A stretch of DNA of 61,279 bases from Rhodospirillaceae bacterium (lineage in GTDB: Bacteria > Pseudomonadota > Alphaproteobacteria > Rhodospirillales > JABHCV01), in NCBI GenBank assembly GCA_014382375.1, contig JACNJU010000083.1:1-61279 (forward strand). Reading direction: 5' to 3'. This document shows, one piece after another, positions 34,249 to 45,180 of this stretch (position 1 is the stretch's first letter; each line of letters opens with the position of its first letter). The position numbers and the translations under genes were made by a program. The notes under the pieces were generated by a model. That model did not search any database, was not told where the DNA came from, and was given only the letters and a program-made list of their open reading frames with translations.

Positions 34249-34943
34249 AACACACCCGCATGGGCAATGGTTAACAAGCCAAGTCCGGTTGTGAAAAGTC
34301 CCAATACAGCGCTCAGTCCGTTATAGGCCCAGGTCATGGAACCAGCGACGTAGCGCATGGGAACGGCGATCACCGCGCTCAACACACCCATACCAACCAT
34401 GGATCCAATCCCGAACAGGAAGATGTAGACAATTCTTGACGAAACCGGTTCCAGGGTTTGCATTGTCAACAGAACCAGCGCCGCCGATCCGGCCAGGCCA
34501 TGCATCATGCCAACGGCCAGGGCGCGCGCCGACATACCCTTTAAATGCCGGTGGCGATGATGCGCCGGATCGTGGATTTTCTCACCCTGATGAGAGTGGG
34601 CATGGATATGGGCGTTGCCGTCTTCATGCCTGTGGACATGAAAATGGATGCGTTTGCGGATCAGCCGGTAGAGCACATCCGCACCCAACCCGACCAGCAT
34701 GAGCCCGACCAGAGCCTCCAGAAATTGGGCGTAGGCTTGGGGTATGCTGGTGTTGAGCACGACAATTACCGCACCGAAAGCAAACAGGGTTAGGGTATGA
34801 CCCAGTCCCCACATGACCCCCAGCGGCACCGCCTGACGAAACGTTTTGGCCCGCGTTGCCAGAACAGCCACGGCGGCCACATGATCGGCCTCAAGCGCAT
34901 GGCGCATACCAAGCAGAAAACCAAGAAACAAAATGCCGCTCAT
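34245..34943 (-). CDS. NicO/NiCoT-like nickel-cobalt transporter with a histidine-rich loop
   Basis: From the ATG at 34943 the product is 232 residues; the extension to 35105 is not membrane-like and is rejected. The first helix holds [14 protein letters not shown], matching the HX4DH metal-selectivity motif of NiCoT and RcnA proteins. A cytoplasmic or periplasmic loop (about 110-150) is very rich in histidine ([19 protein letters not shown] and HHRHRH), as expected for metal binding. There are about six transmembrane segments. Metal and direction (uptake or efflux) are not decidable. Cobalt would fit the B12-dependent QueG and NrdJ encoded in this window, but that is conjecture. It overlaps the ftsZ-like stop by four bases. 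Confidence 0.8.
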   Translation of the reverse strand: MSGILFLGFLLGMRHALEADHVAAVAVLATRAKTFRQAVPLGVMWGLGHTLTLFAFGAVIVVLNTSIPQAYAQFLEALVGLMLVGLGADVLYRLIRKRIHFHVHRHEDGNAHIHAHSHQGEKIHDPAHHRHRHLKGMSARALAVGMMHGLAGSAALVLLTMQTLEPVSSRIVYIFLFGIGSMVGMGVLSAVIAVPMRYVAGSMTWAYNGLSAVLGLFTTGLGLLTIAHAGVF

Positions 34944-35000
34944 AAAAATACCGATCCTGGGAAGGGGATGATTGAAGCATCCGTCGATATCACGAACGTG

Positions 35001-35018
35001 AGAGCACCGCAATGCTCT
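35001..35018. other. Small hairpin upstream of the nickel/cobalt permease
   Basis: AGAGCA (35001-35006) pairs perfectly with TGCTCT (35013-35018) around six bases. It overlaps the stop codon of the ClpP-like gene and sits 58 bases upstream of the permease start. It has no T-run on the leftward strand, so it is a weak terminator candidate or a small operator. Confidence 0.3.
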
Positions 35019-35910
35019 AGTGATCAGGCAAAATCTTGTGAATAACTCCGGCGCTGAGAAGTTCTTCTGTGCCGGGGAACCAGATGTCAGCGTGGTCGGT
35101 TGCAAAGACCTTCTCCAGGAACTCCGGCGTTATATTTTGCTGCTCGTAAAACTCCAGATCGGCTTTTTGCTCCGCCTTGCGATCGATGTAGGCGGCCCTG
35201 AATTTGCTGTCCAGATAGAATTGATGGAAACCCAACTTGCCCCGGGGGCCAAGATGTCGTACCGCCCCGGCAATAAATGACGTCGTGCAGGCGGATTTGC
35301 ATTCCTCGAAGACGTACGTGTTAAGGCCATACTTCTGGATCAGCCGGGCAACCCCGCGCCCCTCGGTGACGCGGCCACCGTTACTGCTGAGCTCGACGCC
35401 CTCAACTTCCGGATTTTGTTCCAAAAGGAGACCCAGTTGCTGGGTGATGCCGATTCTAAAATCCCCTTGCAAATGAATACGACGCTTGTCATCGCTTAAA
35501 TCCAGGGTGAAATCCTCAAGGTCGATGGTGTCCTGTAATTTCGGATTAAGGGGCAGCCCATTTGGGTCCGTAAACAGCGATTGAAAGGCCCCGAAAATAA
35601 AAAGGACGCTGATAAACAGACTGACAGCAATACCCAGCTGGGCCAGCAGCACCATCATGTATGATCCCCGCTCGCTCAAATAAAGCTCGCCAGCCCGGAT
35701 CACCCCGATAATTTGCCAACCGTAAACGGCCACCTGAAAAACAATAAAAAAGAGGATGGTGGCGATGGCCGAAAGGGTGGATTGTTCGGTAAACGGCGGA
35801 TGGGTAAAGCCCTCCAGATACGTGATGACGATTCTTATAGCCACCAGATTGACCCAGAAAGACCACGCCAGCGATTGCTTGCCCTGCCAATGGGAGCGGA
35901 TGTAATTCAT
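35017..35910 (-). CDS. Membrane-anchored ClpP-like serine protease candidate
   Basis: The 297-residue protein has three likely transmembrane segments in the first 110 residues (LAWSFWVNLVAIRIVITYL, TILFFIVFQVAVYGWQIIGV, MMVLLAQLGIAVSLFISVLFIF). A soluble domain follows. GVELSSNGGRVTEG (171-184) resembles the oxyanion-side strand of ClpP and SppA, and ECKSACTTSFIAG places a candidate nucleophile at Ser206. KLGFHQF supplies a candidate His229. This is the layout of crotonase-fold periplasmic proteins of the COG3904 type. The substrate is unknown. The gene is single and leftward, with its start facing queA. Confidence 0.68.
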   Translation of the reverse strand: MNYIRSHWQGKQSLAWSFWVNLVAIRIVITYLEGFTHPPFTEQSTLSAIATILFFIVFQVAVYGWQIIGVIRAGELYLSERGSYMMVLLAQLGIAVSLFISVLFIFGAFQSLFTDPNGLPLNPKLQDTIDLEDFTLDLSDDKRRIHLQGDFRIGITQQLGLLLEQNPEVEGVELSSNGGRVTEGRGVARLIQKYGLNTYVFEECKSACTTSFIAGAVRHLGPRGKLGFHQFYLDSKFRAAYIDRKAEQKADLEFYEQQNITPEFLEKVFATDHADIWFPGTEELLSAGVIHKILPDH

Positions 35911-35969
35911 CTCATTCTTATAGCAAGAGTATTTGTTCTTCGGGTCAGTTTTCTATAGGTTCCGGCCTC

Positions 35970-38128
<2,159 letters not shown>

Positions 38129-38137
38129 GATCGGATC

Positions 38138-38602
38138 ATGGCTGAAAACATATACGACAACCTGAGCCAACTGGGCGGCGATGGCGAGACCCCGGCATCA
38201 CCCGAAGATGCCCGCCTTGAAACTGTCCCCAACCCGCAAGCCGGTGAGGACTATCTTGTCCGCTTCAGTTGTCCGGAATTCACGTCCGTTTGTCCGGTTA
38301 CCTGCCACCCAGATTTTGCCCATCTGGTCATTGACTACGCACCGGATGGACTTTTGGTCGAAAGCAAATCCCTGAAACTGTATCTGGGGTCGTTTCGCAA
38401 CCATGGCGCTTTTCACGAAGATTGCACCGTCGCCATCGCCAAAAAAATCACCCAGGCGACGAAACCAAAATGGCTGCGCATCGGCGGTTACTGGTATCCC
38501 CGTGGCGGCATCCCCATCGACGTCTTTTATCAAACCGGCGAAAAGCCCGAGGGCTTGTGGATACCCGATCAGGGCGTGCCGGGGTATCGCGGAAGAGGTT
38601 AG
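38138..38602 (+). CDS. queF: NADPH-dependent 7-cyano-7-deazaguanine reductase
   Basis: The 154-residue QueF of the short (type I) class reduces the nitrile of preQ0 to the amine preQ1. The catalytic cysteine sits in [27 protein letters not shown], and the QueF motif [26 protein letters not shown] is intact. It follows tgt by nine bases. Presence of QueF means preQ1 is made in the cell from preQ0 rather than only salvaged. queC, queD and queE are not in the window. Confidence 0.95.
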   Translation: MAENIYDNLSQLGGDGETPASPEDARLETVPNPQAGEDYLVRFSCPEFTSVCPVTCHPDFAHLVIDYAPDGLLVESKSLKLYLGSFRNHGAFHEDCTVAIAKKITQATKPKWLRIGGYWYPRGGIPIDVFYQTGEKPEGLWIPDQGVPGYRGRG

Positions 38603-38608
38603 AAATAA

Positions 38609-39265
38609 ATGAGCGACTACACACTCTATATCGGCAACAAGAACTATTCCTCGTGGTCGCTTAGGCCATGGCTGGCGATGAAGGTGGCCGACATTGAATT
38701 CGAGGAAAAATTGATCCTGCTGTTCGACGATGACTGGAAGGCAAATATCGCCAAGGTCTCGCCATCGGCCCGGGTGCCGGTACTCACCGACGGCGAGCTG
38801 ACGATCTGGGAAACAATGGCTATTCTGGAATATCTGGCCGAACGCCACCCGGAAAAAGGACTCTGGCCTGAAGACCGTGAGGCACGCGCCATCGCCCGTT
38901 CGGTATCAAATGAAATGCACGCGGGTTTCAATGCCCTGCGTGGTAACATGCCGATGAATATCCGCAAATCCCATCCCGGCAAGGGCATGGGCGCGGGGGT
39001 CGCCGAAGACATCGCCCGGGTCTGTGAAATCTGGAACGATTGCCGTTCCCGCTTCGGCCAGGGTGGGCCGTTCCTGTTTGGAAAATTCTGTAATGCCGAC
39101 GCCATGTTCGCGCCGGTGGTCAGCCGCCTGACCACCCACGTCGTCGAACTGGACGCAGTATCATCGGCCTACCGCGACGCGGTGCAGGCGTTGCCTGAAA
39201 TGATTGAATGGTCGGACGCAGGGCGGGCCGAACCCTGGAGCGTGCCTGAAGACGAAATCGATTAA
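38609..39265 (+). CDS. Glutathione S-transferase family protein
   Basis: The 218-residue protein starts MSDYTLYIGNKNYSSWSLRPWLAMKVADIEFEE, the thioredoxin-like N-terminal domain of a GST with a serine-rich active-site region (NYSSWSLR). SARVPVLTDGELTIWETMAILEYLAERHP carries the cis-Pro and acidic contact to glutathione, and a helical C-terminal domain completes it. It lies six bases after queF, probably in the same operon, though no queuosine role is known for this family. It overlaps the convergent transporter gene by four bases. Confidence 0.85.
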   Translation: MSDYTLYIGNKNYSSWSLRPWLAMKVADIEFEEKLILLFDDDWKANIAKVSPSARVPVLTDGELTIWETMAILEYLAERHPEKGLWPEDREARAIARSVSNEMHAGFNALRGNMPMNIRKSHPGKGMGAGVAEDIARVCEIWNDCRSRFGQGGPFLFGKFCNADAMFAPVVSRLTTHVVELDAVSSAYRDAVQALPEMIEWSDAGRAEPWSVPEDEID

Positions 39266-39747
39266 ACCAGAGCCTGTTCGCGCCTGCGGATCATCCACCA
39301 GACAAGAAACGCACCGAGCAGCTTGGATGCACTCATCGCGACGACGCCAGCCGGGCTTAACAGGCCGAGAATGCCAAGGAATACGGCACTATCGACGGGC
39401 GCGCCAATCAGGCTGGAAAACAGAATCCGTTGCGACAGGGGCCGCTTGGTGAAACTGTATACGGCCCAGTCCACCAGTTCACTGACCAGAAATGCTGCGG
39501 CACTGGCGGTGGCGACAAACGGGTCGGCCATGAAATAACTGATCACCACACCGACCAGCATCGCAAGCAAAACCTTGTGACCAATTTCACGTTGGGCAAA
39601 ATCCCGGACAACGAAAATAAAGCCGACAGCCAGGGCAACGGGCGGCCACATGGTGCCGTCAGGAAGTTCGACCAGCGGCACGACGCTAAAGGCATAGTTA
39701 ACGGCGACGATCAGGGCGATGTAAAGGGCGGTAAATTTATAGTGCAT
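39262..39747 (-). CDS. VUT-family queuosine-precursor transporter candidate (YhhQ-like)
   Basis: The 161-residue integral membrane protein has about five to six transmembrane segments. The motif VGFIFVVRDFAQREIGHKV and LVSELVDWAVYSFTKRPLSQRILFSSLIGAPVDSAVFLGI are typical of the VUT/DUF165 family, to which the E. coli queuosine-precursor importer YhhQ belongs. Its place convergent with queA-tgt-queF supports import of preQ0 or preQ1. Function by family and neighbourhood, not by a substrate-specific residue. Confidence 0.78.
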   Translation of the reverse strand: MHYKFTALYIALIVAVNYAFSVVPLVELPDGTMWPPVALAVGFIFVVRDFAQREIGHKVLLAMLVGVVISYFMADPFVATASAAAFLVSELVDWAVYSFTKRPLSQRILFSSLIGAPVDSAVFLGILGLLSPAGVVAMSASKLLGAFLVWWMIRRREQALV

Positions 39748-39902
39748 TATAGGGCGTTTTCCATGTGACGTGATATATTGGGGCGGGTAGATATCACAGA
39801 TATGATCTGTTCTGCAACACTGCCAAAATATCCGGGTCGCAGCAAATCTGCCGGGTTATACCAAGGAGTGATAATAAAGTATGGTTTATTAGAAAGAGCG
39901 CC

Positions 39903-40514
39903 ATGAGTATTGAATTTTTTCTGACCTCAATCATCGTTATTCTGCTGCCCGGAACAGGCGTTCTTTACACTCTGGCCATTGGCCTTGGTCAGGGTTTCCG
40001 GCCAAGCATTGCCGCCGCGTTTGGTTGCACCCTGGGAATTTTGCCCGCTGCAACGGCCAGCATTGTTGGTCTTGCTGCCATTTTTCACACCAGCGCCGTT
40101 GCCTTCCAGCTCGTCAAATATCTTGGTGTGGCTTATCTTTTTTACATGGCCTGGAACATCATACGCGATAAAGGGATGCTGGATGTCTCCGAAGAACGAG
40201 ACGTAACGTCACTCAGGCGCATTATTACCAATGGCATGTTGATCAATATTCTCAATCCCAAGCTGTCGTTGTTTTTCCTGGCTTTCCTGCCGCAATTTGT
40301 ATCCGTAGGGTCTGAAAACGCCACACCAAATCTGATTTTCCTTGCCGCTGTCTTTATGCTGCTGACCTTCGTCGTCTTCGTTGGCTACGGTGCCTGCGCG
40401 GCATTTGCCAGAGATTACATTATTTCCCGTCCAGCCGTCATGAAATGGTTGAAGTATTGCTTCGCCGGGACGTTCGGGTTTCTTGGCCTTAAACTGGCGC
40501 TTTTCGAAAGCTAG
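39903..40514 (+). CDS. LysE/RhtB-family exporter
   Basis: The 203-residue protein has about six transmembrane segments and the LysE-family pattern: LLPGTGVLYTLAIGLGQGFRPSIAAAFGCTLGILPAATASIVGLAAIF, then FQLVKYLGVAYLFYMAWNIIRD and GMLINILNPKLSLFFLAFLPQFV. The family exports amino acids or derivatives. The substrate is unknown. It is six bases upstream of queG and is probably co-transcribed with it. Confidence 0.85.
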   Translation: MSIEFFLTSIIVILLPGTGVLYTLAIGLGQGFRPSIAAAFGCTLGILPAATASIVGLAAIFHTSAVAFQLVKYLGVAYLFYMAWNIIRDKGMLDVSEERDVTSLRRIITNGMLINILNPKLSLFFLAFLPQFVSVGSENATPNLIFLAAVFMLLTFVVFVGYGACAAFARDYIISRPAVMKWLKYCFAGTFGFLGLKLALFES

Positions 40515-40520
40515 CTATTT

Positions 40521-41555
40521 ATGGACTTGAAAAAATCTATCCGTGAAAAGGCACTGCAGGTTGGCTTCGATGTCGTAGGCTTTGCCACAGCTGATACCGA
40601 TAGCAAGCTTGAGAGCGATCTGGGTCAATACCTGGATCAAGGCCGCCACGGCGATATGGCCTGGATGGCAAAAAACACGGATTGCAGGGCTTCGCCAAAG
40701 GGGTTATGGCCTGATGTTCGCTCGATTATCGCCCTGGGCATAAACTACGCGCCTGTCGACGCCCCCGCCGACGCCTTAAAGCGGGGTGACCGGGGAAATA
40801 TCAGTGTCTATGCACGGGGCAAGGATTATCACGATCTGGTCAAGAAGCGCCTCAAGCAAATTGGTCGCTGGCTTGTCGAAACCCATGATTGCGAGATCAA
40901 AGTCTTCGTCGATACCGCCCCGGTGATGGAAAAACCGATAGCCCAAAAGGCCGGTATCGGCTGGCAGGGCAAGCACACCAATCTGGTTTCGCCCGATCTT
41001 GGATCGTGGTTTTTTCTTGGCGAGATATACACCACGCTAAATCTTGAACCCGATACACCGACGCCCGATCAGTGCGGCACCTGCACCCGCTGTCTTGACG
41101 CCTGCCCGACTGATGCGCTTTCCGTGCCTTACCAAATTGACCCCCGGTCCTGCATTTCCTACCTGACCATCGAGCACAAAGAGACCATCGACGAAGATCT
41201 GGCCAGCGCCATGGGTAACCGCATATATGGTTGTGATGATTGCCTGGACGCCTGTCCCTGGAACAAATTTTCATCCCCCAGTCTGGAACCTGCTTTTTTT
41301 CCAAGGGTTGAGTTGAGCGTCCCAAAATTATCGGACCTGTCGAAACTTGACGATGTCGGTTTCCGTGAGTTTTTTGCCGGATCGCCCGTTAAACGCACTG
41401 GCCACGAGCGCTTTATGCGCAATGTACTGATCGCCATCGCCAACAGTGGCGATCAGGGCCTGGTAAAGGATGTCAGATCAAAAGTGGATGACCCGTCGAC
41501 GATTATTGCAAATACGGCCCGATGGGCACTGTCCAAACTTGAAAAAACGCTTTAG
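40521..41555 (+). CDS. queG: Epoxyqueuosine reductase (cobalamin-dependent)
   Basis: The 344-residue QueG carries out the last step of queuosine synthesis, reducing epoxyqueuosine in tRNA to queuosine with cobalamin and two [4Fe-4S] clusters. The cysteine sets CGTCTRCLDACPTDALS and YGCDDCLDACPWNKFS are the two ferredoxin-type clusters. FVDTAPVMEKPIAQKAGIGWQGKHTNLV, including the catalytic Asp, is the QueG signature. It completes the late queuosine set with queA, tgt and queF a few kilobases away. Its B12 need parallels the NrdJ fragment at the right edge. Confidence 0.95.
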   Translation: MDLKKSIREKALQVGFDVVGFATADTDSKLESDLGQYLDQGRHGDMAWMAKNTDCRASPKGLWPDVRSIIALGINYAPVDAPADALKRGDRGNISVYARGKDYHDLVKKRLKQIGRWLVETHDCEIKVFVDTAPVMEKPIAQKAGIGWQGKHTNLVSPDLGSWFFLGEIYTTLNLEPDTPTPDQCGTCTRCLDACPTDALSVPYQIDPRSCISYLTIEHKETIDEDLASAMGNRIYGCDDCLDACPWNKFSSPSLEPAFFPRVELSVPKLSDLSKLDDVGFREFFAGSPVKRTGHERFMRNVLIAIANSGDQGLVKDVRSKVDDPSTIIANTARWALSKLEKTL

Positions 41556-41582
41556 TCTACGCTTCAGGGAAGAAAAAAGAAT

Positions 41583-42272
41583 ATGCCGACTCTTTCACCA
41601 AGTGAACTGAAGACCATCAAGCGTGCGCCGCTACTAATGAACCTGCCCAATGGGGTTCTGGACCATTTGCTGGAACTGTCCCATGTCGTTGATTACCCGC
41701 AAAACAAGCTGCTTTTCCTGCGCGGCGACCCGGCCGATCATATTTATCTGCTTCTCGATGGCTGGGTAAAAATCTTCCGCGACACGGCCGATGGCGAACA
41801 AACCGTTATCGGCATACTCAAACCCGGCGAAACGGTTGCCGAAGCCGCTATTTTCCTGGGCAGGGATTATCCGGCCAGCGCCGAAGTGGTAAGCGAAGCC
41901 CGCCTTTTGGAAATTCCAGCGGACGCTTTTTTAAATGTCATTCGCGAAGATGGCGAAGTCGGTATCCGTATGCTCGGCACCCTGTCCCAGCGTCTGCGCA
42001 GCCTGGTTCTGCATATCGAGCAAATTCAGGCCCGCTCGACACCCCAGCGCCTGGGTGAATTCCTGCTCGGTCTGTGTAGCGAAAAGGAAGGCTCCGTCAC
42101 CATTGATCTGCCCTACGATAAATCACTGGTTGCGGCGCGCCTGGGCATGAAGCCTGAAAGCCTGTCGCGCGCGTTGGCCAAACTGCGTACCTACGGCGTC
42201 ACCACCAACGGTCATAAAGTCGAACTGGGCGATATTGTCAAACTCAGGGAATTCTGCATTAGCGGCGAATAA
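41583..42272 (+). CDS. Crp/Fnr-family regulator, Dnr/NnrR-like
   Basis: The 229-residue protein has an N-terminal cyclic-nucleotide-type beta-roll (LLLDGWVKIFRDTADGEQTVIGILKPGETVAEAAIFLG), a dimer helix and a C-terminal helix-turn-helix (KSLVAARLGMKPESLSRALAKLRTYGV). The N-terminal four-cysteine motif of FNR is missing. The only cysteines lie at the C-terminal side, so it is not an iron-sulfur oxygen sensor. This fits Dnr/NnrR regulators that sense nitric oxide, and the convergent nnrS next door agrees. The recognition helix segment ESLSRALAKL resembles that of regulators reading TTGAT-N4-ATCAA. A perfect copy is at 43,556. Confidence 0.82.
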   Translation: MPTLSPSELKTIKRAPLLMNLPNGVLDHLLELSHVVDYPQNKLLFLRGDPADHIYLLLDGWVKIFRDTADGEQTVIGILKPGETVAEAAIFLGRDYPASAEVVSEARLLEIPADAFLNVIREDGEVGIRMLGTLSQRLRSLVLHIEQIQARSTPQRLGEFLLGLCSEKEGSVTIDLPYDKSLVAARLGMKPESLSRALAKLRTYGVTTNGHKVELGDIVKLREFCISGE

Positions 42273-43484
42273 TTACAATCTCGGTCTGGTCAGGATCGGC
42301 CAATAGACTCCCAGGAAAATCGCATATCCCCCGGCCCACAATAACCCTGCCACGCTGATCAAATAGCTGAAACTGTCCCCGGGCAACTGTTCGGGGAAAA
42401 TGGCGACGATAACCCGCACCAAAGCGCCCGCAATAACCATCAGATAAGCCGCCACGATGGCAGTTGACACCTTCAACTCACGCCCCGAATGGCCGAGGGA
42501 GACCCGGGTCATCATACCCAGAACCATCGTTCCCATAGCGCCCGCCGTTAGCGCGTGCAGACCTGCGTCGCGTTCCAGCCCATCGCTAAAACGGGCCACC
42601 GACAGCAAAACAAAGCCCATGACCAACCACAAATGCCCGGCGTGCAGAACCCAGACCAGCGGATCATCAAGAATCAACAGGGTCTTCCATCGCGCCATTC
42701 GCACAAGCAACGCAAGGGCCGCCACAACGGCGACGACGCCCGCGCCCTGGAGATCTAGAAGATCAAATGCAGCGGCAAGGATCACGCTGATGATAACCAC
42801 CCGGGTAACACTATCGGGGGTTTGCGTATCAACATCTGTTTCCCGACGGCGCAGGGCGTTTGCGGTAAATCCGGGAATGACGCGACCGCTGATCAGGGTG
42901 ACCAGCAGGACGACCACGAAGATCCCGAGGTTGAGGCCAAAACCTGCTGAATCCGCCAATACCTGCGTCGCCTCCAAATGCATCAAGACATTGGCAGAAA
43001 ACAGGACGAAAAGAACCGCCAGAACAATGTAGTTGCGCCTCATCTTGTAGGCCAGCAGCCTTTTGCCAATGTAAAGAGCCAAAACGGGAATCATTGTCAG
43101 ATCGATAACGGCGACAAAAGGCGACCCTGCCGGTTCGCCAAACCACATGGCAAGACGACCGGCGAGCCAGATCAACACCAGCAAGCCCAGTTGCCAACCG
43201 CTGAACGGTCCGCTACGCGTCCAGTTGGGTACCGCCGTCAGCAGGAACCCGGAGGCGGCGGCGATAACAAAGCCGAAGATCATTTCGTGGCCATGCCAAT
43301 AGGCCGGGCTGAAGTCTCCGGGTGTCGATCCATTTCCCGTATAGGCCAAAACCCAGGCCAGGACCGGAACCACGCCCGATAAACCGGCGAAGATAAAAAA
43401 CGGCCTGAAACCGGCACTTAAAACAGCGCTCGTACTGGTCACTTCGGGTTGGTCGTGATCATCTATGGGAATTCGGTTATTCAT
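42273..43484 (-). CDS. nnrS: NnrS family membrane haem-copper protein
   Basis: The 403-residue, about twelve-segment membrane protein has the NnrS-family start AVLSAGFRPFFIFAGLSGVVPVLAW and the histidine-containing AYWHGHEMIFGFVIAAASGFLLTAVPNWT. Further histidines occur in WVLHAGHLWLVMG and HALTAGAMGTMVLGMMTRVSLGHSGR. NnrS proteins bind haem and copper and protect against nitrosative stress in denitrifiers. It converges with the Crp/Fnr gene, meeting it base to base. Its promoter region holds a perfect FNR/Dnr box centred 78 bases upstream. Confidence 0.92.
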   Translation of the reverse strand: MNNRIPIDDHDQPEVTSTSAVLSAGFRPFFIFAGLSGVVPVLAWVLAYTGNGSTPGDFSPAYWHGHEMIFGFVIAAASGFLLTAVPNWTRSGPFSGWQLGLLVLIWLAGRLAMWFGEPAGSPFVAVIDLTMIPVLALYIGKRLLAYKMRRNYIVLAVLFVLFSANVLMHLEATQVLADSAGFGLNLGIFVVVLLVTLISGRVIPGFTANALRRRETDVDTQTPDSVTRVVIISVILAAAFDLLDLQGAGVVAVVAALALLVRMARWKTLLILDDPLVWVLHAGHLWLVMGFVLLSVARFSDGLERDAGLHALTAGAMGTMVLGMMTRVSLGHSGRELKVSTAIVAAYLMVIAGALVRVIVAIFPEQLPGDSFSYLISVAGLLWAGGYAIFLGVYWPILTRPRL

Positions 43485-43555
43485 ATTTTCGCGCCTTTAT
43501 TTGGCCTCTTTTTCATCATTGAATGGCACCATATTCAATCAACGCCAAAACAACC

Positions 43556-43569
43556 TTGATGATGATCAA
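43556..43569. promoter_or_regulatory. Perfect FNR/Dnr-type box between nnrS and the NirV-like gene
   Basis: TTGAT (43556-43560), four bases, ATCAA (43565-43569): an exact match to the FNR/Dnr consensus. Centred about 78 bases upstream of nnrS. If used at -41.5, transcription would start near 43,521, with a TATGGT on the minus strand at 43528-43533 as -10. The Dnr-like protein at 41,583 is the obvious regulator. Confidence 0.8.
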
Positions 43570-43593
43570 AAGCCCGTCGCTTGACGAAACGGG

Positions 43594-43608
43594 GTGACCT
43601 GTGGTCAC
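43594..43608. promoter_or_regulatory. Palindrome upstream of the NirV-like gene
   Basis: GTGACC (43594-43599) and GGTCAC (43603-43608) are exact complements around TGT, 36 bases before the ATG at 43645. The spacing (GTGA-N7-TCAC) is one base longer than a Crp site. The binding protein is unknown. Confidence 0.4.
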
Positions 43609-43644
43609 GTCATGGCAACGAAAAACAAATTTTGAGATAACCTT

Positions 43645-44457
43645 ATGCATATGCGTCTTATCGCCACCGCCCTGTTTTGCGTCCTTTCTTTACCAGCCGT
43701 CAACCCTGGTCAGGCTTCTGAGGTGCAAAAGGAACCCGGCAGTGTTTTTCGGGATTGTGATATCTGTCCCGAAATGGTGGTCATACCCGCAGGCTCTTTC
43801 ACCATGGGCAGCGACGGACGCCACAAGTACGAGCGGCCGTCCCGCCAGGTGACCATCGCCAAACCTTTTGCCCTGGGCGTCTATGAAGTAACCTTTGATG
43901 AATGGCAGAGCTGTTTCGACGAGGGCGGTTGTCCGCGTGTTCCCGATGATCACAAATGGGGCCGGGGCCGTCGTCCGGTGATGAATATCACCTGGTTTGA
44001 AACCCAGTTCTTTGTTAAATGGCTAAGCAAGAAAACGGGGCACGTTTACAGGCTGCCTTCTGAAGCCGAATGGGAATATGCGGCCCGCGGCGGCACCACC
44101 ACGGAATTCTGGTGGGGTGACGAGGTCGGTGAAAACCTCGCTAATTGTCGTGATTGCAAAAGCCAGTGGAGCAAAAAAGGTTCTGCCCCTGTTGGCTCGT
44201 TCGCGGCCAATCCGTTTGGTCTGTATGACGTTCACGGCAATGAGTGGGAATGGATGGAAGATTGCTGGAACCCGGATCAGAAAGGCGCCCCCACTGACGG
44301 ATCGCCACGCTTTGACGGCCAGTGCCAGTACCGGGTCATGCGTTCGGGTTCGTGGTATTATTTTTCAAAGAATATTCGCTCGGCCTGGCGTTTCAAGAAC
44401 GATGCCCGGGTCAAAAGCTACGGCATCGGCATGCGGGTACTGCGCGAACTGCCTTGA
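43645..44457 (+). CDS. Secreted formylglycine-generating-enzyme-family (SUMF1/NirV-like) protein
   Basis: The 270-residue protein has an N-terminal signal peptide (MHMRLIATALFCVLSLPAVNPGQAS) and so is probably periplasmic. The FGE-sulfatase domain is complete: EMVVIPAGSFTMGS, VTFDEWQSCFDEGG, RPVMNITWFETQFFVKWLS, YRLPSEAEWEYAARGGTTTEFWWGD, NPFGLYDVHGNEWEWMED and the C-terminal GSWYY...RSAWR..., GIGMRV. Several cysteines are present, but the copper-binding pair of true formylglycine enzymes is not obvious. NirV proteins of nitrite-reductase clusters belong here, and the nnrS neighbour makes a denitrification role plausible. Function is not proven for this family. Confidence 0.8.
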   Translation: MHMRLIATALFCVLSLPAVNPGQASEVQKEPGSVFRDCDICPEMVVIPAGSFTMGSDGRHKYERPSRQVTIAKPFALGVYEVTFDEWQSCFDEGGCPRVPDDHKWGRGRRPVMNITWFETQFFVKWLSKKTGHVYRLPSEAEWEYAARGGTTTEFWWGDEVGENLANCRDCKSQWSKKGSAPVGSFAANPFGLYDVHGNEWEWMEDCWNPDQKGAPTDGSPRFDGQCQYRVMRSGSWYYFSKNIRSAWRFKNDARVKSYGIGMRVLRELP

Positions 44458-44467
44458 AGCCCAAGGG

Positions 44468-45088
44468 CTATTTCTTGGTCTTGCCACCACCCTTTAAATT
44501 ATTGAGCTGTATCTGCATGGCCTCAAGCTGGGCCAGCAGTTGTTCCATATTCTGTTCCGGTTCGGCTTGCTTCTCAGCAGCAGCTTTCGGCGCGTCCTTG
44601 CTGGCGTCATCTCCAGTTGAACCCAGAAACGGCGAAAACATTTTCATCGCTCCCTCAAACAAGGCCATGTTCTGCTTACCCATCTCCTCGAATTGCTGAA
44701 ACGGCATCAGTCCGTCAAGGGCATCGCTCATGTAATGGCGCATCTGTTCCTGATTGCGGGCGAAGGAACCCATGGAATGATCCAGATATTGCGGAATCAG
44801 CGATTGCAGACTGTCGCCGTAAAAACTGATCAAATGACGCAGGAAGTTTATAGGCAGTAAATTCTGCCCGCCCTTAGATTCTTCCTCGACAATGATATGA
44901 GTCAGCACCTGGCGTGTAATGTCTTCGCCGGACTTGGCGTCGAAGACAGCAAAATCGCTTCCATCCTTGACCATCTGCGACAAGTGATCGAGTGTCACGT
45001 AACTACTGGTCGCCGTATTATAAAGCCGCCGGTTAGCGTACTTCTTGATTGTGATCGGCTTTTCTTCGTCAGTTGATTTGTTGGCCAT
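44468..45088 (-). CDS. phaR: Polyhydroxyalkanoate synthesis repressor PhaR
   Basis: The 206-residue protein has the N-terminal PHA-accumulation-regulator DNA-binding domain (ITIKKYANRRLYNTATSSYVTLDHLSQMVKDGSDFAVFDAKSGEDITRQVLTHIIVEEE). It continues with PHB_acc domain segments (LPINFLRHLISFYGDSLQSLIPQYLDHSM). The C-terminal tail is alanine- and glutamine-rich and ends basic. PhaR represses phasin and synthesis genes and binds nascent polymer. It is divergent from the phaC region; a candidate PhaR site lies in between. Confidence 0.93.
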   Translation of the reverse strand: MANKSTDEEKPITIKKYANRRLYNTATSSYVTLDHLSQMVKDGSDFAVFDAKSGEDITRQVLTHIIVEEESKGGQNLLPINFLRHLISFYGDSLQSLIPQYLDHSMGSFARNQEQMRHYMSDALDGLMPFQQFEEMGKQNMALFEGAMKMFSPFLGSTGDDASKDAPKAAAEKQAEPEQNMEQLLAQLEAMQIQLNNLKGGGKTKK

Positions 45089-45180
45089 GACCGGACTTCT
45101 TTTTCCTGTAGTTTAACCCAGCGTTCGCAAACGCGGGAATGGAAACCCCTATGTATCATAGAACCTTTAGCGTGAAAATG

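Noticed and set aside
39748-39902. A preQ1 riboswitch before the VUT transporter
   Set aside because: No preQ1-I or preQ1-II core was recognised in this 155-base gap, which otherwise holds no gene.
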